A stretch of DNA of 57,392 nucleotides from an uncultured Bacteroidales bacterium (GCA_900317285.1 ONGA01000018.1:1-57392); one strand, 5' to 3'. Shown: positions 1 through 9,122, counted from the first letter of the stretch. Translations and numbers: made by a program. Notes: generated by a model from the sequence alone, not told the origin.

Positions 1-101
1 TCTATGAGCTGGTGCTCGAGCACAAGCTCCTCACAAAGGAACAGCTGGACGAAATCCTCAAACCCGAGAACATGCTCCAGCCTGTGGAACTGAAGTTTTA
101 G
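1..101 (+). CDS. aspA: C-terminal fragment of aspartate ammonia-lyase (aspartase/fumarase family)
   Basis: The window opens inside a gene. Reading from base 3, the last 32 codons end at TAG (99-101). The tail reads YELVLEHKLLTKEQLDEIL followed by KPENML, which matches the C-terminal domain of the aspartase/fumarase superfamily (typical LLT-x-E-x-L-D-x-IL-x-PENM). I favour aspartate ammonia-lyase over class II fumarase because this C-terminal form is common in Bacteroidales AspA; the active site lies outside the window. It would deaminate aspartate to fumarate, which fits the nqr and fumarate reductase genes downstream. It ends 14 bases before nqrA, so co-transcription is possible. Confidence 0.7.
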   Translation, partial: YELVLEHKLLTKEQLDEILKPENMLQPVELKF

Positions 102-115
102 TTATTACAACATAC

Positions 116-1444
116 GTGGAAACAATCAAGATAACGAAAGGTCTCGATATTCCTCTCGACGGCAACGCCGAGAGGTTTATCGTTGACATGCGGGGCATTG
201 AGCGCTATGCCGTGAAGCCGCCGGATGTGGTGGGCTTCACGCCGCGACTGCTTGTCGCCGAGGGCGATACAGTCAGCGCCGGTCAACCCCTTGTGCAGGA
301 CAAGCGCGACGAGCGGCTCTTCCTGCCGTCGCCCGTGAGCGGCACGGTGGAGGCCGTCGTCAGAGGCGAGAAACGCAAACTGCTGGAAGTGGTGGTTTGT
401 CGAAATAATCAGAATATTCAGAATACTCCGAGTACTCTGACCGCCGAGGCACCCGTCTGGTGGATGATAAAGGAGCGCCCCTTCGGCACCATCGCCAACC
501 CCGACCATACGCCCAAAGGCATCTATGTCAGCATGCGCGACACCAACCCGCTGGCACCTGACCTGGAGTTTGCCCTGAAAGGACGCGAGCATGAGTTCGA
601 GGCTGGCATACAGGCACTTTCCGCTTTTGCCGAAGTGCACTGCGTGAAGGCAGAAGGCCCCCACCCTGCCGGCAACATCGGCACCATCGTGGCAAAACTC
701 GACCCCATCAACAAGGGCGAGTATGTATGGTGTGTGAATGCACAGGATGTCGCCAACATCGGCCGCTGGTGCCTCACGGGCGAATACCGTCCCGAGCGCG
801 TCATCGCCGTGGGCGGACCCGCAGCCAAAGCGCCGAAATACTACCGCATGATTTGCGGTGCATGCATGAAAAGAATCAGCGAGGTGCAGGTGATGGATGC
901 CAGTTATCCCAGATTATCTGGAGAAACCAGAGCATCTGGAGAAACCAGAATCATCTCCGGCAGCCCGCTTTCAGGCAGCACAATTGCCGCCGACGGATTC
1001 CTCGGGATGTACGACCAGCAGGTGTGCTTCATCGAGGAGGGCGACAAATACGACTTCATGGGGTGGCTGATGCCGGGAGTGAAGAAATTCAGCTTCAGCA
1101 AGACGTTCCTCAGCGGCTTCATGGTGATAATGGGCAAAATGGGGTTAATGGATTTAATGGGCGATTTGAAGCCCAGCTATAACTTCAACACCAACATGCA
1201 CGGTTCCGTGCGTCCGTTCCTGTTCACCGGCTCGTTTGAGAAAGTGTTTCCATTCGACATCTATCCGCTGCAACTTATCAAAGCCTGCATCGTGGGCGAC
1301 GTGGAGCTGCAGGAGAAACTGGGCATCTACGAGGTTGAGCCCGAGGACTTTGCACTGTGCGAGTTCATCGACCCCTCGAAGACCGAGATACAGACCATCA
1401 TCCGCGAGGCTCTTGAAGTCCTCAGAAAGGAGGCTATCGCATGA
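116..1444 (+). CDS. nqrA: Na+-translocating NADH:quinone reductase subunit A
   Basis: Subunit A is the cytoplasmic, cofactor-free subunit of the sodium-pumping NADH:quinone reductase. At 442 residues it is near the usual 445-450. The start is GTG (116); there is no in-frame ATG upstream. Recognisable features are the N-terminal TKGLDIPL, a biotinyl/lipoyl-like segment (EGDTVSAGQPL), GPHPAGN, DGFLGMYD and the C-terminal YEVEPEDFALCEFIDPSKTE. Three short direct-repeat arrays lie inside the gene at 404-439, 916-951 and 1121-1165. They encode residues about 97-108, 267-279 and 336-350, at places where relatives have variable loops. The last codons (RKEAIA) contain AGAAAGGAGG, which acts as ribosome binding site for nqrB; the genes overlap by ATGA. 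Confidence 0.95.
   Translation: METIKITKGLDIPLDGNAERFIVDMRGIERYAVKPPDVVGFTPRLLVAEGDTVSAGQPLVQDKRDERLFLPSPVSGTVEAVVRGEKRKLLEVVVCRNNQNIQNTPSTLTAEAPVWWMIKERPFGTIANPDHTPKGIYVSMRDTNPLAPDLEFALKGREHEFEAGIQALSAFAEVHCVKAEGPHPAGNIGTIVAKLDPINKGEYVWCVNAQDVANIGRWCLTGEYRPERVIAVGGPAAKAPKYYRMICGACMKRISEVQVMDASYPRLSGETRASGETRIISGSPLSGSTIAADGFLGMYDQQVCFIEEGDKYDFMGWLMPGVKKFSFSKTFLSGFMVIMGKMGLMDLMGDLKPSYNFNTNMHGSVRPFLFTGSFEKVFPFDIYPLQLIKACIVGDVELQEKLGIYEVEPEDFALCEFIDPSKTEIQTIIREALEVLRKEAIA
404..439 (+). repeat. Four 9-bp units inside nqrA (AATAATCAG type)
   Basis: The units are AATAATCAG, AATATTCAG, AATACTCCG and AGTACTCTG, in register with codons, giving NNQ-NIQ-NTP-STL. They sit just after the N-terminal beta domain of NqrA, where homologues vary in length. 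They belong to the 9-bp class of arrays seen elsewhere in the window. Confidence 0.7.
916..951 (+). repeat. Two tandem 18-bp units inside nqrA
   Basis: ATCTGGAGAAACCAG occurs twice at an 18-bp spacing (two times 9). Each copy contains the short palindrome CTGG-agaaa-CCAG. Translation gives SGETRA then SGETRI, so the array is in frame and adds about 12 residues before the conserved IISGSPLSG. Confidence 0.8.
1121..1165 (+). repeat. Five 9-bp units inside nqrA (ATGGGNNTA type)
   Basis: The units are ATGGTGATA, ATGGGCAAA, ATGGGGTTA, ATGGATTTA and ATGGGCGAT. They translate as MVI-MGK-MGL-MDL-MGD, a stretch not expected before the conserved NFNTNMHGS segment. The same unit type recurs at 18293-18328 in another gene. 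Confidence 0.8.
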
Positions 1445-2586
1445 ACTTAAAGTGGTTAGAAGACTGGTTTGAGAAAATAGAACCCAAGGGCAAGTGGAGC
1501 TGGCTGGGAAGCACTTACGAAGCGTTCCACACCTTCGCTTTCACACCCAAGACCGTCACCAAGAGCGGCTCGCATATCCGCGACGCAGTGGACATGAAGC
1601 GTAGCATCATCATCGTGGTGATTGCATTGATTCCGGCGCTGCTCTTCGGCATGTGGAACATTGGTTACCAGACTGCTATAAGCACCGGCGCCAACTGGCA
1701 CTGGTTCTATATGTGGTGGTTCGGCTTCCTGCGCATGCTGCCGCTCATCGTGGTGAGCTATGCCGTGGGTCTCGCCATCGAGTTCGCCTTTGCGCAATAC
1801 CGTCACCATGAGGTGAACGAGGGCTACCTCGCCACAGGCCTGCTGATACCGATGATTGTGCCCGTCACCACGCCGCTGTGGCAGGTGGCGCTGGCCGTGG
1901 CCTTCGCCGTGATTATCGGCAAGGAGGTCTTCGGTGGCAGCGGTATGAACTTCCTCAACCCCGCCCTCGTGGCACGCGCATTCCTCTTCTTTGCCTACCC
2001 GACGCACATGAGCGGCGACAAGGTGTGGATTGCGGCCGACCTCTGGGGCAGCGACGCCATCGCCGGTGCCACTCCTATGGGTGAGCTGGCGGCGGGCACG
2101 AATCCCTCCGCATCGGCTCTCGACATGCTTATCGGCACCATTCCGGGAAGCACCTGCGAGACAAGCTTCATCGCCATTGCGCTGGGTGCAATACTGCTAC
2201 TATTTACAGGCATTGCTTCTTGGCGCATCATGCTGAGCGTTTTCCTTGGCGGCGGCGCAATGGGCTTGCTCTTCAACGCCATTGGCGCCAACACCTACAT
2301 GGAATTACCTTTCTATTATCATTTCCTGATGGGCGGCTTCGCCTTCGGCGCGGTCTTCATGGCTACCGACCCCGTCACCGCCGCACAGACCAACTGCGGC
2401 AAGTGGATCTACGGTCTGCTCATCGGTGCCTTCGCTGTGCTGCTGCGCGTCTGCAACCCCGCCTACCCCGAGGGTATGATGCTCAGCATCCTCTTCATGA
2501 ACTGCATGGCGCCGCTGATTGACCACTGCGTCGTGGCAAGAAATATCAAGGCTAGAGCAACTAGAAAGGAGGCCCACAATGGCTAA
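1441..2586 (+). CDS. nqrB: Na+-translocating NADH:quinone reductase subunit B
   Basis: Integral membrane subunit that carries covalently bound FMN and forms part of the sodium channel and quinone site. It has 381 residues with about ten hydrophobic segments, including ATGLLIPMIVPVTTPLW and KEVFGGSGMNFLNPALVARA. The FMN-attachment threonine is in the motif AGATPMG (Thr about 211). The start ATG (1441) overlaps the nqrA stop and follows AGAAAGGAGG by seven bases, an unusually strong Shine-Dalgarno for this phylum. The C-terminus (TRKEAHNG) again encodes AGAAAGGAGG ahead of nqrC. Confidence 0.96.
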   Translation: MNLKWLEDWFEKIEPKGKWSWLGSTYEAFHTFAFTPKTVTKSGSHIRDAVDMKRSIIIVVIALIPALLFGMWNIGYQTAISTGANWHWFYMWWFGFLRMLPLIVVSYAVGLAIEFAFAQYRHHEVNEGYLATGLLIPMIVPVTTPLWQVALAVAFAVIIGKEVFGGSGMNFLNPALVARAFLFFAYPTHMSGDKVWIAADLWGSDAIAGATPMGELAAGTNPSASALDMLIGTIPGSTCETSFIAIALGAILLLFTGIASWRIMLSVFLGGGAMGLLFNAIGANTYMELPFYYHFLMGGFAFGAVFMATDPVTAAQTNCGKWIYGLLIGAFAVLLRVCNPAYPEGMMLSILFMNCMAPLIDHCVVARNIKARATRKEAHNG

Positions 2587-3154
2587 ATCGTTCAGCAACC
2601 GCTATATCTTCATCTACTCGGCAGTGCTCGTGGTGGTGGCGGCGCTCATCCTCACCGTGGTGAGCGTGAGCCTAAAGCCCATGCAGACCAAGAACCAGCA
2701 GGCCGAGACCAAGCAGATGATCCTGAAGACCATCGGCGTGGAGGCAACTCGCGAGAACGCCGACAAACTCTATGCCGAACACATCACTGAGGCCAACGGC
2801 TACTATAACTTCGCCGGCGGCATTGTCATCCCCCTCAAGGGCACCGGCCTGTGGGGACCCATCTGGGGCTACCTGGCACTCGACCGCAAGAGCACGGTGG
2901 TTGGGGCTGTGTTCGACCACAAGGGCGAAACACCCGGTCTCGGCGGCGAGATAGCCACCGACAAGTTCGCCCAACGCTTCATCGGCAAGAAGATGGACAC
3001 CCAAGCCATCCACCTGGCCAAGAATGCTGACCACTCAAACCCCTATGAGGTTGACGCCATCAGCGGCGGCACCATGACCAGTAACGGTGTGACGGCCATG
3101 CTACAGAAAGCCTACGAGGACTACAGCAAAATGAGAAAGGAGGCTACCAAATGA
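2579..3154 (+). CDS. nqrC: Na+-translocating NADH:quinone reductase subunit C
   Basis: Single-span, largely extracytoplasmic subunit with the second covalent FMN. The ATG at 2579 was chosen over an upstream in-frame TTG because it follows AGAAAGGAGG by six bases and gives the typical start MAKSFSNRYIFIYS followed by one membrane helix (about 8-30). This yields 191 residues, somewhat shorter than the proteobacterial protein. The FMN threonine is in SGGTMTSNGV (Thr about 165). It overlaps nqrB by 8 bases and nqrD by 4. The C-terminal RKEATK codons carry a third AGAAAGGAGG. Confidence 0.95.
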   Translation: MAKSFSNRYIFIYSAVLVVVAALILTVVSVSLKPMQTKNQQAETKQMILKTIGVEATRENADKLYAEHITEANGYYNFAGGIVIPLKGTGLWGPIWGYLALDRKSTVVGAVFDHKGETPGLGGEIATDKFAQRFIGKKMDTQAIHLAKNADHSNPYEVDAISGGTMTSNGVTAMLQKAYEDYSKMRKEATK

Positions 3155-3765
3155 AGAACTTTGACTTGATAAAACTCCCCTTCAGCAAGGAGAACCCCAT
3201 CCTGGTGCAGGTGCTGGGTATTTGCTCCTGCTTGGCGGTGACAGCACAGTTGAAGCCTGCCGTCGTCATGGCCCTCAGCGTCACCGTCGTCGTCGTGCTG
3301 GCCAACGTCATCGTCTCGCTGCTCCGCAACACCATCCCGCCGCGCATCCGCATCATCGTGCAGCTCGTCGTGGTTTCAACGCTCGTGGTGCTGGTCGACC
3401 AGGTGCTGAAAGCATATGTCTACGACGTCAGCAAACAGCTCTCGGTCTTCGTGGGCCTCATCATCACCAACTGCATCGTCATGGGCCGCCTCGAGGCCTT
3501 CGCCATGGTGCAGAAGCCGTGGGCAAGTTTCCTTGACGGACTCGGCAATGGCATCGGCTACAGTGTTATTCTCATCGCCCTGGGCTTCGTCCGCGAACTT
3601 TTCGGCAGCGGCACCCTCTGGGGCTTCCCCGTGGCGGAGAAGCTCGGCCTCTACGGCATCGGCTACGAGAACAATGGCCTGATGATCATGCCCCCCATGG
3701 CCCTCATCCTCGTCGGCCTCATCATCTGGGGACATCGCAGTAAAAATAAAGACCTTTGTGAATAA
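3151..3765 (+). CDS. nqrD: Na+-translocating NADH:quinone reductase subunit D
   Basis: Small six-helix membrane subunit of 204 residues, homologous to RnfE and to NqrE. Visible signatures are [18 protein letters not shown] near the N-terminus, [18 protein letters not shown] and [21 protein letters not shown]. The inverted pair NqrD/NqrE forms the core of the electron and sodium path, with an iron-sulfur site contributed by conserved cysteines (GICSC, TNC here). It begins inside the end of nqrC and ends TAA at 3763-3765, with the nqrE ATG sharing the last A. Confidence 0.95.
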   Translation: MKNFDLIKLPFSKENPILVQVLGICSCLAVTAQLKPAVVMALSVTVVVVLANVIVSLLRNTIPPRIRIIVQLVVVSTLVVLVDQVLKAYVYDVSKQLSVFVGLIITNCIVMGRLEAFAMVQKPWASFLDGLGNGIGYSVILIALGFVRELFGSGTLWGFPVAEKLGLYGIGYENNGLMIMPPMALILVGLIIWGHRSKNKDLCE

Positions 3766-4379
3766 TGGACTACATTAACATATTCATCAAGTCGATTTTC
3801 GTCGACAATATGATCTTCGCCTTCTTCCTCGGCATGTGCAGCTACCTGGCCGTGTCGAAGACCGTGAAGACATCGGCCGGACTGGGCATCGCAGTCACCT
3901 TCGTGCTGCTCATCACCGTGCCCATCAACTACCTGCTCAACAAGTACTTCCTCAGCGAAGGTGCTTTGGCGTGGCTCTCGCCGAACTTGGCCGACGTGGA
4001 CCTGAGCTTCTTGAGCCTCATCATGTTCATCGCCGTCATTGCCGCCATCGTGCAGATGGTCGAGATGGTGGTGGAGAAGTTCAGCCCGGCACTCTACAAT
4101 TCGCTGGGTATCTTCCTGCCCCTCATCGCCGTCAACTGTGCCGTTATGTCGGGCTCGCTCTTTATGCAGGAGCGTGGCTATGCCAATATCGGTGAAGCAA
4201 CAGTATTTGCTTTGGGCAGCGGCATCGGCTGGTTCCTGGCCATCGTTGCCATCGCCGCCATCCGCGAGAAACTGCGTTACAGCCACATCCCGCCGGCACT
4301 CCGCGGCGTAGGCATCACCTTCATCATCACTGGCCTCATGGGCCTGGCATTCATGAGTTTTATGGGATTTAAGCTATGA
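3765..4379 (+). CDS. nqrE: Na+-translocating NADH:quinone reductase subunit E
   Basis: Membrane subunit of 204 residues, the inverted-topology partner of NqrD. It starts [20 protein letters not shown] and contains [13 protein letters not shown] and [15 protein letters not shown], with cysteines in positions matching those of NqrD. Its ATG overlaps the nqrD stop by one base, without a Shine-Dalgarno. The end overlaps nqrF by ATGA (4376-4379), so the six genes form one unbroken, translationally coupled operon. Confidence 0.95.
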   Translation: MDYINIFIKSIFVDNMIFAFFLGMCSYLAVSKTVKTSAGLGIAVTFVLLITVPINYLLNKYFLSEGALAWLSPNLADVDLSFLSLIMFIAVIAAIVQMVEMVVEKFSPALYNSLGIFLPLIAVNCAVMSGSLFMQERGYANIGEATVFALGSGIGWFLAIVAIAAIREKLRYSHIPPALRGVGITFIITGLMGLAFMSFMGFKL

Positions 4380-5680
4380 CAACAACAATAATTACAGCAA
4401 TCATAATCATTCTGGTCGTCATCCTGCTGCTGGTGGCCGCGTTACTCATTCTGAGAGCCAAGCTCATCCCGCAAGGAAACGTAAAGATCACCATCAACGA
4501 CGACAAAGAACTCGAAGTACCCACCGGAGGTACCCTCATTTCTTCCCTCGGCGAGGCCGGCGTCCACCTGCCCTCGGCCTGCGGCGGCAAAGGCAGCTGC
4601 GGTCAGTGCAAATGCCGCGTCGTCAAGGGTGGCGGCAGCATCCTTCCTACCGAGACACCCCACTTCAGCCGCAAGCAGATACAGGAAGGCTGGCGCCTCG
4701 GCTGCCAGGTGAAGGTCAAGGAAGACCTGAGTTTAAAACTTCCCGAGAGCATCCTCAGCATCAAGGAATACGAGTGCACCGTTGTGTCGAACCGCAACGT
4801 TGCCACCTTCATCAAGGAGTTCAAGGTGCAGTTGCCCGCTGGCGAACACATGGACTTCGTGCCCGGCAGCTATGCGCAGATTAAGATTCCCACTTTCCGT
4901 ATCCCGTATTCCAGCTTTGACAAGAGCCTCATCGGCGACGAGTACCTGCCGGCATGGGAGAAGTTCAAAATGTTCGACCTCGTTTGCGTCAACACCGAGC
5001 CTACCGTCCGCGCCTACTCCATGGCCAACTACCCTGCCGAAGGCGATGTGTTCATGCTGACGGTTAGAATTGCCACACCGCCCTTCACGGCCGACCGTTC
5101 CGGATTCCAGAACGTCAATCCCGGCATCGCTTCGAGTTATATCTTCTCACTGAAACCTGGCGACAAGGTCATCATGAGCGGCCCCTACGGCGAGTTCCGC
5201 GTGCGCGGCACCGAGGACGGCACCTGGCGTGACGACCCCAAGGGTAACGAGATGATATGGGTGGGCGGCGGCGCCGGTATGGCTCCCCTACGCGCACAGA
5301 TCATGCACCTCACCCGCACGCTGCATTGCGTCAACCGCCCCATGCACTACTTCTACGGCGCCCGCGCCCTCAACGAGGTGTTCTACCTGCAGGACTTCCT
5401 GGAGCTCGAGAAGACGCACCCCAACTTCCACTTCCACCTGGCCCTCGACCGTCCCGACCCCGCTGCCGATGCCGCCGGAGTGCCTTACACCCCCGGCTTC
5501 ATCCATCAGGTGATGTACGACACCTACCTCAAGGACCACCCCGCCCCCGAGGACATCGAGTACTACATGTGCGGTCCCGGTCCCATGAGCAGTGCCGTGG
5601 TCAACATGCTCGACTCACTCGGCGTCCAGCCCGAGAACATCGCCTACGACGACTTCGGCGGCGGTGCCCCGAAGAAATAA
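4376..5680 (+). CDS. nqrF: Na+-translocating NADH:quinone reductase subunit F (NADH dehydrogenase, 2Fe-2S/FAD)
   Basis: Electron entry subunit: it oxidises NADH via FAD and a 2Fe-2S centre. Order of parts: one N-terminal membrane helix (about 1-27), a ferredoxin domain with [13 protein letters not shown] and a later LGCQVK cysteine (about 68-112), an FAD domain with RAYSMANYP (about 215), and an NADH domain with [12 protein letters not shown] and a C-terminal MCGPGPM. The 434 residues are slightly longer than the usual 405-425. It is the last gene of the nqr operon; a convergent gene begins four bases downstream and I see no clear intrinsic terminator between them. Confidence 0.96.
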   Translation: MTTTIITAIIIILVVILLLVAALLILRAKLIPQGNVKITINDDKELEVPTGGTLISSLGEAGVHLPSACGGKGSCGQCKCRVVKGGGSILPTETPHFSRKQIQEGWRLGCQVKVKEDLSLKLPESILSIKEYECTVVSNRNVATFIKEFKVQLPAGEHMDFVPGSYAQIKIPTFRIPYSSFDKSLIGDEYLPAWEKFKMFDLVCVNTEPTVRAYSMANYPAEGDVFMLTVRIATPPFTADRSGFQNVNPGIASSYIFSLKPGDKVIMSGPYGEFRVRGTEDGTWRDDPKGNEMIWVGGGAGMAPLRAQIMHLTRTLHCVNRPMHYFYGARALNEVFYLQDFLELEKTHPNFHFHLALDRPDPAADAAGVPYTPGFIHQVMYDTYLKDHPAPEDIEYYMCGPGPMSSAVVNMLDSLGVQPENIAYDDFGGGAPKK

Positions 5681-5684
5681 AATA

Positions 5685-6338
5685 TTAGAAACTAAACTTG
5701 TACGACAGTACAACAGCATCGCTCGGCGCCCAGGGAGTATCCTCCCTGAGGCGCTGAGCCACATAATAGGACAACACCGCTACTCCGACGCCAACCAGCG
5801 CTCCGACAAGCACGTCACTCGGATAGTGTACCCCCAGATAGAGGCGCGAATACCCCACCGCCGCCGCCCACAAAAACGACGGCGCTATCACATACCAGCG
5901 TGGATACAACAGACTCAGAGACGTAGCCGTAGAGAACGCCAGCACAGAATGTCCCGACGGAAACGACGGGTCGAGCTCGGTAGACACCGACACCAGGTCG
6001 CCTTCATATTTAATATATGGCCGCGGACGGCGCACGATATACTTCGTTCCCATCACCAACCCGAACGACGTCCCCATCGACGCCCCCACCGTGGCAGCAT
6101 CGGCCAACAAAGGCTTGTCGTCTGAAACCCAGCCCCCTATAGCCATACCTGTCGGCACCAACGGCGCCAGAATCACACTGTTCGACGTCCACCGCATCAC
6201 CGTGCTGACCCTCTCCGTGCGGCCTTCCTGCAAACACTTCAGAATCCTATAATCAAGATTTTGTCCCTCGCAAACCGTACAAACCACGGGAGCGATGGTC
6301 ATTATCAGCAGTATACAGATTTTCTTCCTTAATATCAC
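5685..6338 (-). CDS. PAP2-superfamily membrane phosphatase
   Basis: A 217-residue phosphatidic-acid-phosphatase type 2 protein with all three family motifs: KYIVRRPRP (KX6RP), FPSGHS (PSGH) and SRLYLGVHYPSD (SRX5HX3D). It has an N-terminal hydrophobic segment and four or five more membrane helices. Family members dephosphorylate undecaprenyl pyrophosphate or lipid A; the substrate here is unknown. The start is a GTG (6336-6338); an ATG at codon 13 is a possible alternative. The C-terminus ends in alternating hydrophobic residues and Phe (YKFSF), reminiscent of an outer-membrane strand, but the protein is otherwise helical. The same-strand gene upstream ends 25 bases away. Confidence 0.85.
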   Translation of the reverse strand: MILRKKICILLIMTIAPVVCTVCEGQNLDYRILKCLQEGRTERVSTVMRWTSNSVILAPLVPTGMAIGGWVSDDKPLLADAATVGASMGTSFGLVMGTKYIVRRPRPYIKYEGDLVSVSTELDPSFPSGHSVLAFSTATSLSLLYPRWYVIAPSFLWAAAVGYSRLYLGVHYPSDVLVGALVGVGVAVLSYYVAQRLREDTPWAPSDAVVLSYKFSF

Positions 6339-6362
6339 AACTGCAAAGATAAGAAAAAAACG

Positions 6363-8768
6363 CTAACGCAACAACAACACCGTACCCATCTGCTGCTTGG
6401 TGACTCCGTTCGCCAGGCGGTAGTCGCATCTATAGGCATAGGCGCCCTGCTGACAGGCGTTGCCACGAACGTCGCGTCCGTCCCAGCCCTCGCCATACGA
6501 ATCGATTCTGTAGACAAGCAGTCCGTTACGATTGTATACGTACATGTTATATTCCACCACCTCCTTCGAGGCCACCATCCCGAAACGGTTGTTCTCCTCC
6601 GCGTCGGGAGTGAACACATTGGGGAACCAGACCACCGACAGCTCCACCGCGAACGCCAGCATCGTGTCGCTGCAGCAGCCATGTCGCGTGCAGCCCGTCG
6701 CCGTGACCCGCACGCTGTCCATCGAACTGACATTGTACACATGGCGCACCTTGCGCCCTTCGGCTCTCTCACCGTCGCTGAACGACCACGTGGAGACAGC
6801 CACCTCCTCCGACCGCTCCTCGAGCGTCAGCACGGGATTGTCGAAATCCACCGCCTCGCGGTCGGCAACGACGTGAAGCCTCGGGAAGCGCTCCACCTCC
6901 ACCCTCATGCTGTCCGCCACCTCGCCACTGGGTCCCAGCAAGTAATAAGTCGTGGTCTCCCCGGGACTCACCTCCACCCTCCGCTGCCCCTGCTGGGCAT
7001 CCAGCGCAGAATCTGTTGGCTGCGAGGCCCACACATAGTAGTCCGTCGACTCCGCCGTCAGCTCCAACGTGTCACCCTCGCAGACCACCTCACTCTCGGC
7101 AGCGATCACGGGTCTGATACTGTGGGAGACAATGAGTACCGAATCCGTCGCACGACAGTAGCGCCGCAAAAAGGCCTCCCTCATACGCATCGTCCAGGGT
7201 GCGACGACGGAGAGTGTCCGCTCCCAATGCTGGTAGGTGAAAAATTCCACCTCTACCCGTCCCGACGGGGCGATGCCGTCGAACAGCAAATACCCTTGCT
7301 CATACACCTGCACCTGCACATCCGCCCCGTCGCCGATCGCCAACTCCAGACGATAGCGCGTCTGCGGCTCCACGGGTACCTGGAAATCCATCCGATAAGC
7401 CATGCTGTCAAGCTCCGCGCCGCGGTATATATGGTTCACCGTGTCCATCCTCTCCACCGTCAGCCCCACCCACTGCTGGCTGTCGGGAGGCAGCACAAAC
7501 GAAACGTCGCGCGAACTGTCGTCCCCGAAAACCTCCGGCGGGCTCCAGCGGTAGCTCCCCTCCTCCTGCTCGGCCCACAGGTGCACCGTGGCAGGCTGCG
7601 AGATATACCACTCCGTCTGCTCCACCCCAATGTCGGCACCGCAATCCATTGTCGGCAACCGCCTGATGGTCAGCTCCAACGAATCCTTGATGGGACAGCC
7701 ATACGCGTTCAGCCCCAGGTCGTTCACATAACTACCCGCCAACGTCAGCTCCTTCCCCCCGAAGGCGTAAGCCTCGCCTGGGAAGATACTATCGCTGACA
7801 ACCGTGATAGCCGATGGCAGAATACTCAGCGTCAACACCTTCACATGATACAGGCAGGAATCGGAAGAATAAAATACATAGTCATGAAGCACGAAGGTGC
7901 GCGTGCCGGTGTCGGCCGTTTCGCTGGCCGAAAGGGAGATGCCGTTCCTCTCATAGGCGCTGTACTGGCAGATGCTGTCGGTGATGTAGACAGTGTCGGT
8001 CGATGCAGGCGGCTGGCACGCGGCAGTATCCATCGTAATCTGCCAAATCTCGAATTCATAGTAAAAACTGTTAGTCGAAACCATGTTATGTGCCGGTCCC
8101 TGCGCCTTGCTGCGCATACGTAGCGCGAAATGGCTTCCGGCCGGGGGATTGCCATGCATGGGTATACATAAATGATACAACGAGTGGTCCCCAAGAGGGT
8201 TCGAGCGTATGGCAAACGTACCCGTATGAAGAAAAGATTCCGCCGGATGCGCCATATTCGTCACCCACCCCATCTCCACGCAGCCCCAATAGCACTCCAC
8301 CTCCTCCCCCTCCGGGTAAGGGGCGGAGGGATTGAAATACCTTTCCAGCCGCCCGTGCATCCGGATAGCGGCAGGAGCGGTGACAAACTCAGGGGCGATG
8401 AGCATTGCCACGCCGTGATGGGTCGAATCCTTCACTGCCATCTCGGCATAATGAGGCCATGCTTGACCATCGACATAAATGTTGAAGCCAAAACGCCCCC
8501 TGGCCGAGTTGGCGTCTAATGGGTAAGCATAAGGTGGGTCACCGCCAAAACCGAGGTATCCCGCCCAGCAGTTGTTGCTGTACAGTCCCTCCGTCCAAGG
8601 GTATTCGAACCCTGTCGGATGATCGGATGGGGGTTGGAAACCCGTCAGCAAGTCGGTCGTGTAGGGCAGACGTGTGTCGCACTGCCCGTGGGCCATCGCC
8701 ACCGGAAACAGCATCGCGACCAATAGCAGCCTGCGAACCGAGCACAAAACCTTGCCAGCACTTTCCAT
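6363..8768 (-). CDS. Large secreted protein with T9SS type B (gliding motility-associated) C-terminal domain
   Basis: An 801-residue secreted protein. It begins with a signal peptide (LLLVAMLFPVAMAHGQ), continues with an N-terminal domain I do not recognise, then Cys-containing Ig-like stretches (ICQYSAYERNGISL..., YGCPIKDSLELTI), a PKD-like segment (WSFSDGERAEGRKVRHVY) and finally a type B sorting domain: WFPNVFTPDAEENNRFG, YNMYVYNRNGLLVYR, GWDGR, ACQQGAYAYRCDY, GTVLLLR. That domain directs export by the type IX secretion system and often surface attachment or association with the SprF/PorP-like system. The function of the passenger is unknown. It may share a transcript with the PAP2 gene downstream. 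Confidence 0.85.
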   Translation of the reverse strand: MESAGKVLCSVRRLLLVAMLFPVAMAHGQCDTRLPYTTDLLTGFQPPSDHPTGFEYPWTEGLYSNNCWAGYLGFGGDPPYAYPLDANSARGRFGFNIYVDGQAWPHYAEMAVKDSTHHGVAMLIAPEFVTAPAAIRMHGRLERYFNPSAPYPEGEEVECYWGCVEMGWVTNMAHPAESFLHTGTFAIRSNPLGDHSLYHLCIPMHGNPPAGSHFALRMRSKAQGPAHNMVSTNSFYYEFEIWQITMDTAACQPPASTDTVYITDSICQYSAYERNGISLSASETADTGTRTFVLHDYVFYSSDSCLYHVKVLTLSILPSAITVVSDSIFPGEAYAFGGKELTLAGSYVNDLGLNAYGCPIKDSLELTIRRLPTMDCGADIGVEQTEWYISQPATVHLWAEQEEGSYRWSPPEVFGDDSSRDVSFVLPPDSQQWVGLTVERMDTVNHIYRGAELDSMAYRMDFQVPVEPQTRYRLELAIGDGADVQVQVYEQGYLLFDGIAPSGRVEVEFFTYQHWERTLSVVAPWTMRMREAFLRRYCRATDSVLIVSHSIRPVIAAESEVVCEGDTLELTAESTDYYVWASQPTDSALDAQQGQRRVEVSPGETTTYYLLGPSGEVADSMRVEVERFPRLHVVADREAVDFDNPVLTLEERSEEVAVSTWSFSDGERAEGRKVRHVYNVSSMDSVRVTATGCTRHGCCSDTMLAFAVELSVVWFPNVFTPDAEENNRFGMVASKEVVEYNMYVYNRNGLLVYRIDSYGEGWDGRDVRGNACQQGAYAYRCDYRLANGVTKQQMGTVLLLR

Positions 8769-8927
8769 TGTTTTTTATACCATTATTATAACGGCAAAAA
8801 AGGGAAAATAGTATATGCCTTCTCCTTCCGCTTTATATAAAGAGTGCAACGAGGCGATTTTGGCTCACACTTTTAACATTCAGACACAATATTTAACTTT
8901 TCTTAACACAAAAACCGTATAAAAGGC

Positions 8928-9003
8928 GTACCACAACCCTACCAACTCCCTACCAACTCCTACCGTGGTAGGAGTTGGTAGGGAGTTGGTAGGGAGATGG
9001 TAC
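8928..9003. repeat. 76-bp palindrome built of 11-bp units in the divergent intergenic region
   Basis: The arms CCCTACCAACT... (8937-8964) and their exact reverse complement (8967-8994) form a perfect 28-bp stem around a GT spacer. A further GTACCA/TGGTAC pair outside a 3-by-3 mismatch extends it to about 37 bp per arm. Each arm consists of 11-bp units (CCCTACCAACT twice, then CCTACC). The centre contains TAGGAG/CTCCTA, the core shared with the other 11-bp arrays. The rest of the 407-bp gap 8769-9175 is AT-rich and holds the sdhC promoter; I see no gene in it. Confidence 0.9.
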
Positions 9004-9122
9004 TGATTATGAGTCAATTATAGGTTAGCTTATCCAAAATAGCATTCATGCTGATTTCCAACTACTTGTGTTTTTTTAGTAAAAATCTTTGTTTTTCGGT
9101 GACAAAAACGGTTTTTATTTCG

